64,000 nt of DNA, taken from positions 1 through 64,000 of the forward strand of contig MLAV02000019.1 in assembly GCA_001870995.2 (NCBI GenBank). The letters run 5' to 3'. Both the position numbers and the translations under genes were made by a program. The stretch is from Chitinophaga sp. CB10. GTDB lineage: Bacteria > Bacteroidota > Bacteroidia > Chitinophagales > Chitinophagaceae. Shown here in pieces: positions 61,930 to 64,000 of the stretch (position 1 is the first letter of the stretch; every line of letters starts with the position of its first letter). The notes below the pieces were generated by a model that saw only the letters and a program-made list of their open reading frames with translations, had not been told where the DNA came from and ran no database searches.

Positions 61930-61964
61930 GTTATTTTTTATCGGTAAAGCTGTTAAAAAAATTC

Positions 61965-61998
61965 AAAAGGCGGTTTCTTCGGAAACTGCCTTTTTTTT
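61965..61998 (+). terminator. Terminator after the RRM gene
   Basis: AAGGCGGTTTC (61967-61977) and GAAACTGCCTT (61982-61992) pair around a TTCG tetraloop, followed by eight T residues. Confidence 0.9.
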
Positions 61999-62068
61999 GC
62001 CCTTTTTTGCCCAAAATGGAGGGTAATCCCTTCCACATCCCTCAAATGCGCTCCATTTGGCGCCAAAT

Positions 62069-62100
62069 AAAAAAAGGGTGTATCATACGCTGATACACCC
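62069..62100 (-). terminator. Terminator of the E2 gene
   Basis: GGGTGTATCA (62076-62085) pairs with TGATACACCC (62091-62100); the minus strand continues into T residues (A-run at 62069-62075). The TGTATCA stem resembles that of the terminator at 848-876. Confidence 0.88.
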
Positions 62101-62121
62101 CTCCTATCTTAAGGTCCGAAA

Positions 62122-63456
62122 TTAAATACCTCTTTTCGGATCGAAATTTTCCAGTTCTGTAGCCACGGCCGAAAGGAACGTAGACCCCAGGGAACCGTCC
62201 ACAATACGGTGGTCGTACGACATGGACAGGTACATCATATGCCGGATGGCAATGCTGTCCCCCTGCTCCGTTTCTATCACCACCGGGCGCTTCTTGATGG
62301 CGCCCACCGCCAGGATGGCCACCTGCGGCTGGTTGATGATAGGCGTGCCCATCAGGCTACCGAAAGTACCTACGTTGGTGAGGGTGAAAGTGCCTCCCTG
62401 CGTATCTTCCGGCTTCAGTTTATTGTTACGTGCGGCATTGGCAAGGCCGTTAACCTGTTTGGTCAGTCCCACCAGGTTCAGCTGATCAGCGTTCCGGATA
62501 ACTGGCACAATCAGGTTGCCGGTAGGCAGCGCCGTAGCCATACCCACGTTGATGTCTTTCTTGATAATGATCTTATCGCCGTCCAGTGAGCAATTGATCA
62601 GCGGGAAGCGCTTCAGGCATTTTACGATCGCCTCTACAAACAGCGGCGTGAAAGTCAGCTTTTCGCCTTCCCTCTTCTCGAATTCGCCTTTTACGCGGTC
62701 GCGCCATTTTACCATATTGGTCACGTCGGCTTCCGCAAAGCTGGTCACATGCGGGCTCACCTGCTTGCTCATCACCATGTGATTGGCAATCAGCTTACGC
62801 ATGCGGTCCATTTCCACGATTTCCACATTGCCATTGTAGGTCGCTGATGGCACCGTTACCGCCTGCGCCTGGCGCGGAGCGGCCGCTGCGGCAGCGCTAC
62901 CGGGGGTGTTGGCAGGCACTGCGTCCGCCACTACCTTACCTTCCTTGCGGTCAGCTACGTATTGGAGTATATCCTTCTTCGTTACACGACCTTCCGTACC
63001 GCTGCCGGGGAGCTTTTCCAGCTCGGCAAAGCTCACGCCTTCCTGCTGCGCAATAGTCAGTACCAGCGGAGAATAGAATCGTGCGCCACTACCTACCTGC
63101 GCAGCCGCAGGGGTAGGCTCAGCCACCTGCTCTGCCACTACAGGAGCAGCGGCGGCAGTAAATTTGGGTTCAGTAGTTACAGGGGCAGCAGGCGTGGTGT
63201 CCGCTGCTGCGTCGGCATTGGTATTAATGCGTGCAATGACGGTACCTACCGGTACCACGTCATTCTCGGAAAACAGGACTTCGGCAATGACCCCTTCCGC
63301 TGTAGAAGGAACCTCGCTATCCACCTTGTCGGTAGCAATTTCCAGCACGGTTTCATCCACTTTAACGGAATCCCCCGGCTTTTTATGCCAGCGCAGGATG
63401 GTAGCTTCCATGATGCTTTCTCCCATTTTCGGCATTACCAGTTCTACAATAGCCAT
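62122..63456 (-). CDS. 2-oxoacid dehydrogenase E2 (dihydrolipoamide acyltransferase)
   Basis: 444 residues from MAIVELVMPKMG (ATG at 63456). Lipoyl domain with lipoylated K44 in TDKVDSEV, an alanine/proline-rich linker, a peripheral subunit-binding domain (about 125-165, FYSPLVLTIAQQEGVSF; GRVTKKDILQYV), a second A/P linker and the catalytic domain with the HxxxD motif SYDHRIVDGSLG near the C-terminus. The substrate (pyruvate, 2-oxoglutarate or branched chain) cannot be fixed from sequence alone. An upstream ATG at 63522 is rejected. Confidence 0.94.
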   Translation of the reverse strand: MAIVELVMPKMGESIMEATILRWHKKPGDSVKVDETVLEIATDKVDSEVPSTAEGVIAEVLFSENDVVPVGTVIARINTNADAAADTTPAAPVTTEPKFTAAAAPVVAEQVAEPTPAAAQVGSGARFYSPLVLTIAQQEGVSFAELEKLPGSGTEGRVTKKDILQYVADRKEGKVVADAVPANTPGSAAAAAAPRQAQAVTVPSATYNGNVEIVEMDRMRKLIANHMVMSKQVSPHVTSFAEADVTNMVKWRDRVKGEFEKREGEKLTFTPLFVEAIVKCLKRFPLINCSLDGDKIIIKKDINVGMATALPTGNLIVPVIRNADQLNLVGLTKQVNGLANAARNNKLKPEDTQGGTFTLTNVGTFGSLMGTPIINQPQVAILAVGAIKKRPVVIETEQGDSIAIRHMMYLSMSYDHRIVDGSLGSTFLSAVATELENFDPKRGI

Positions 63457-63499
63457 AAGATTGATTTTAGCTTGAATTTTAGCTTTGTTTAGTGCGCAA

Positions 63500-63527
63500 C
63501 AAAAATAAGGGAATTGTATCAATTCAA
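63500..63527 (-). promoter_or_regulatory. Promoter of the E2 gene
   Basis: Minus strand: TTG (63525-63527), a 17-base spacer and TATTTTTG (63500-63507), an exact -7 match. The TTG lies inside the 3' end of cinA. Leader about 37 bases. Confidence 0.5.
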
Positions 63528-64000
63528 TTCTTCCGGCTCCAGTTCCAATATCAGCTTCCTTAATTCGTTGATCGCATAAACAGCGGCCATTTGTGTATTT
63601 CGTTCGCGGTCATAGCGAAGGTGGTATTTTACAGTCACCATTTTCTCCCGGCTGCCAACAGCCATCCATACGGTGCCTACCGGCTTTTCCTCCGTACCGC
63701 CCGTGGGGCCCATGATGCCGCTGACGGCAATCGCATAGTCCACTTCCAGCAAATCCAGCGCGCCGGTCAGCATTTCCTTCACCGTGGCCTCACTCACCGC
63801 TCCATGCGCTGCCAGGGTTTCTTTTTTCACCCCCAGCATCTTCATTTTCATCTCGTTTGAGTAAGTGATGGCGCCTCCCTTGTAATAAGCGCTGCTGCCG
63901 GAAACTGCGGTAATCCAGCTGCCAATCAGGCCGCCGGTACAGCTTTCCGCCGCGCCCATCGTTTTTTTGCGCTTCAGCAATACCTGCCCCAGCACCTCCC
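63519..64000 (-). CDS. cinA: CinA C-terminal domain (nicotinamide-nucleotide amidohydrolase), partial at the window edge
   Basis: The last 158 or so residues of a CinA-type amidase: AAESCTGGLIGSWITAVSGSSAYYKGGAITYSNEMK, GAVSEATVKEML, AVSGIMGPTGGTEEKPVGTVWMAVG. This domain deamidates nicotinamide mononucleotide. The in-frame codons before the GTG at 63995 read EV, so translation probably continues beyond the window; it could be a full two-domain CinA or the stand-alone PncC form. The stop is 63 bases upstream of the E2 start, so the two may be linked. Confidence 0.88.
   Translation of the reverse strand, partial: EVLGQVLLKRKKTMGAAESCTGGLIGSWITAVSGSSAYYKGGAITYSNEMKMKMLGVKKETLAAHGAVSEATVKEMLTGALDLLEVDYAIAVSGIMGPTGGTEEKPVGTVWMAVGSREKMVTVKYHLRYDRERNTQMAAVYAINELRKLILELEPEELN

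Overview
The window looks like chromosome from a Bacteroidota bacterium, most likely Chitinophagaceae (Chitinophaga-like). The grounds are two SusC/SusD pairs each coupled to an ECF sigma factor and a FecR-type anti-sigma factor, two secreted hydrolases with type IX secretion (T9SS) C-terminal sorting domains (a GH18 chitinase and an M4 protease), several TAnnTTTG-type -7 promoter boxes, a bacillithiol-type YtxJ protein, and roughly 50% GC coding DNA with AT-rich gaps. No rRNA, tRNA or CRISPR array was seen. The genus is an inference.

Layout. 1-98: tail of an IS256-type insertion sequence. 171-746: DUF4256 protein. 14059-1028 (minus strand): a seven-gene polysaccharide-utilisation operon reading GH51 arabinofuranosidase, double GH43, ECF sigma, FecR, SusC, SusD, TlpA-like thioredoxin, then a terminator; the enzymes point to arabinose-containing hemicellulose. 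14483-22077: two paralogous sensory cassettes (accessory protein, multi-TM protein, HisKA_3 kinase, NarL-type regulator) facing each other, with a tandem repeat, an unknown gene and a GNAT gene between them. 22298-23965: GH18 chitinase. 24098-26480: DUF2809 gene, then a divergent HxlR/DoxX pair bracketed by two satellite-like arrays of degenerate ~15 bp monomers. 26808-29518: GNAT gene with a small partner, and a divergent AraC/NQO1 pair.

32472-29557 (minus strand): ECF sigma, zinc-type anti-sigma, a cysteine-rich precursor peptide with three EGKCG repeats, a DUF692/MNIO enzyme and a DUF2063 partner. This is a bufferin-like RiPP operon, probably for copper or other metal/oxidative stress, and is the most distinctive system in the window.

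32724-44648 is mostly housekeeping: LuxE-like ligase, lipoprotein, acyl-CoA carboxylase beta, UbiA-like protein, M42 peptidase, AroQ, UbiX, YtxJ with a 52-residue lipoprotein upstream, Mpl-like Mur ligase, DnaQ-like exonuclease, dolichol-phosphate-mannose-synthase-like GT2 and an EamA transporter. 44808-57634: M4 protease, a second sigma/FecR/SusC/SusD set (the FecR carries a 13-residue tandem repeat), and a divergent S9 peptidase, together suggesting peptide or protein scavenging. 57807-64000: AraC regulator, GNAT, DUF985 cupin, DUF4230, an unknown protein, an RRM RNA-binding protein, a lipoyl E2 acyltransferase and the C-terminal part of CinA, which runs off the right edge.
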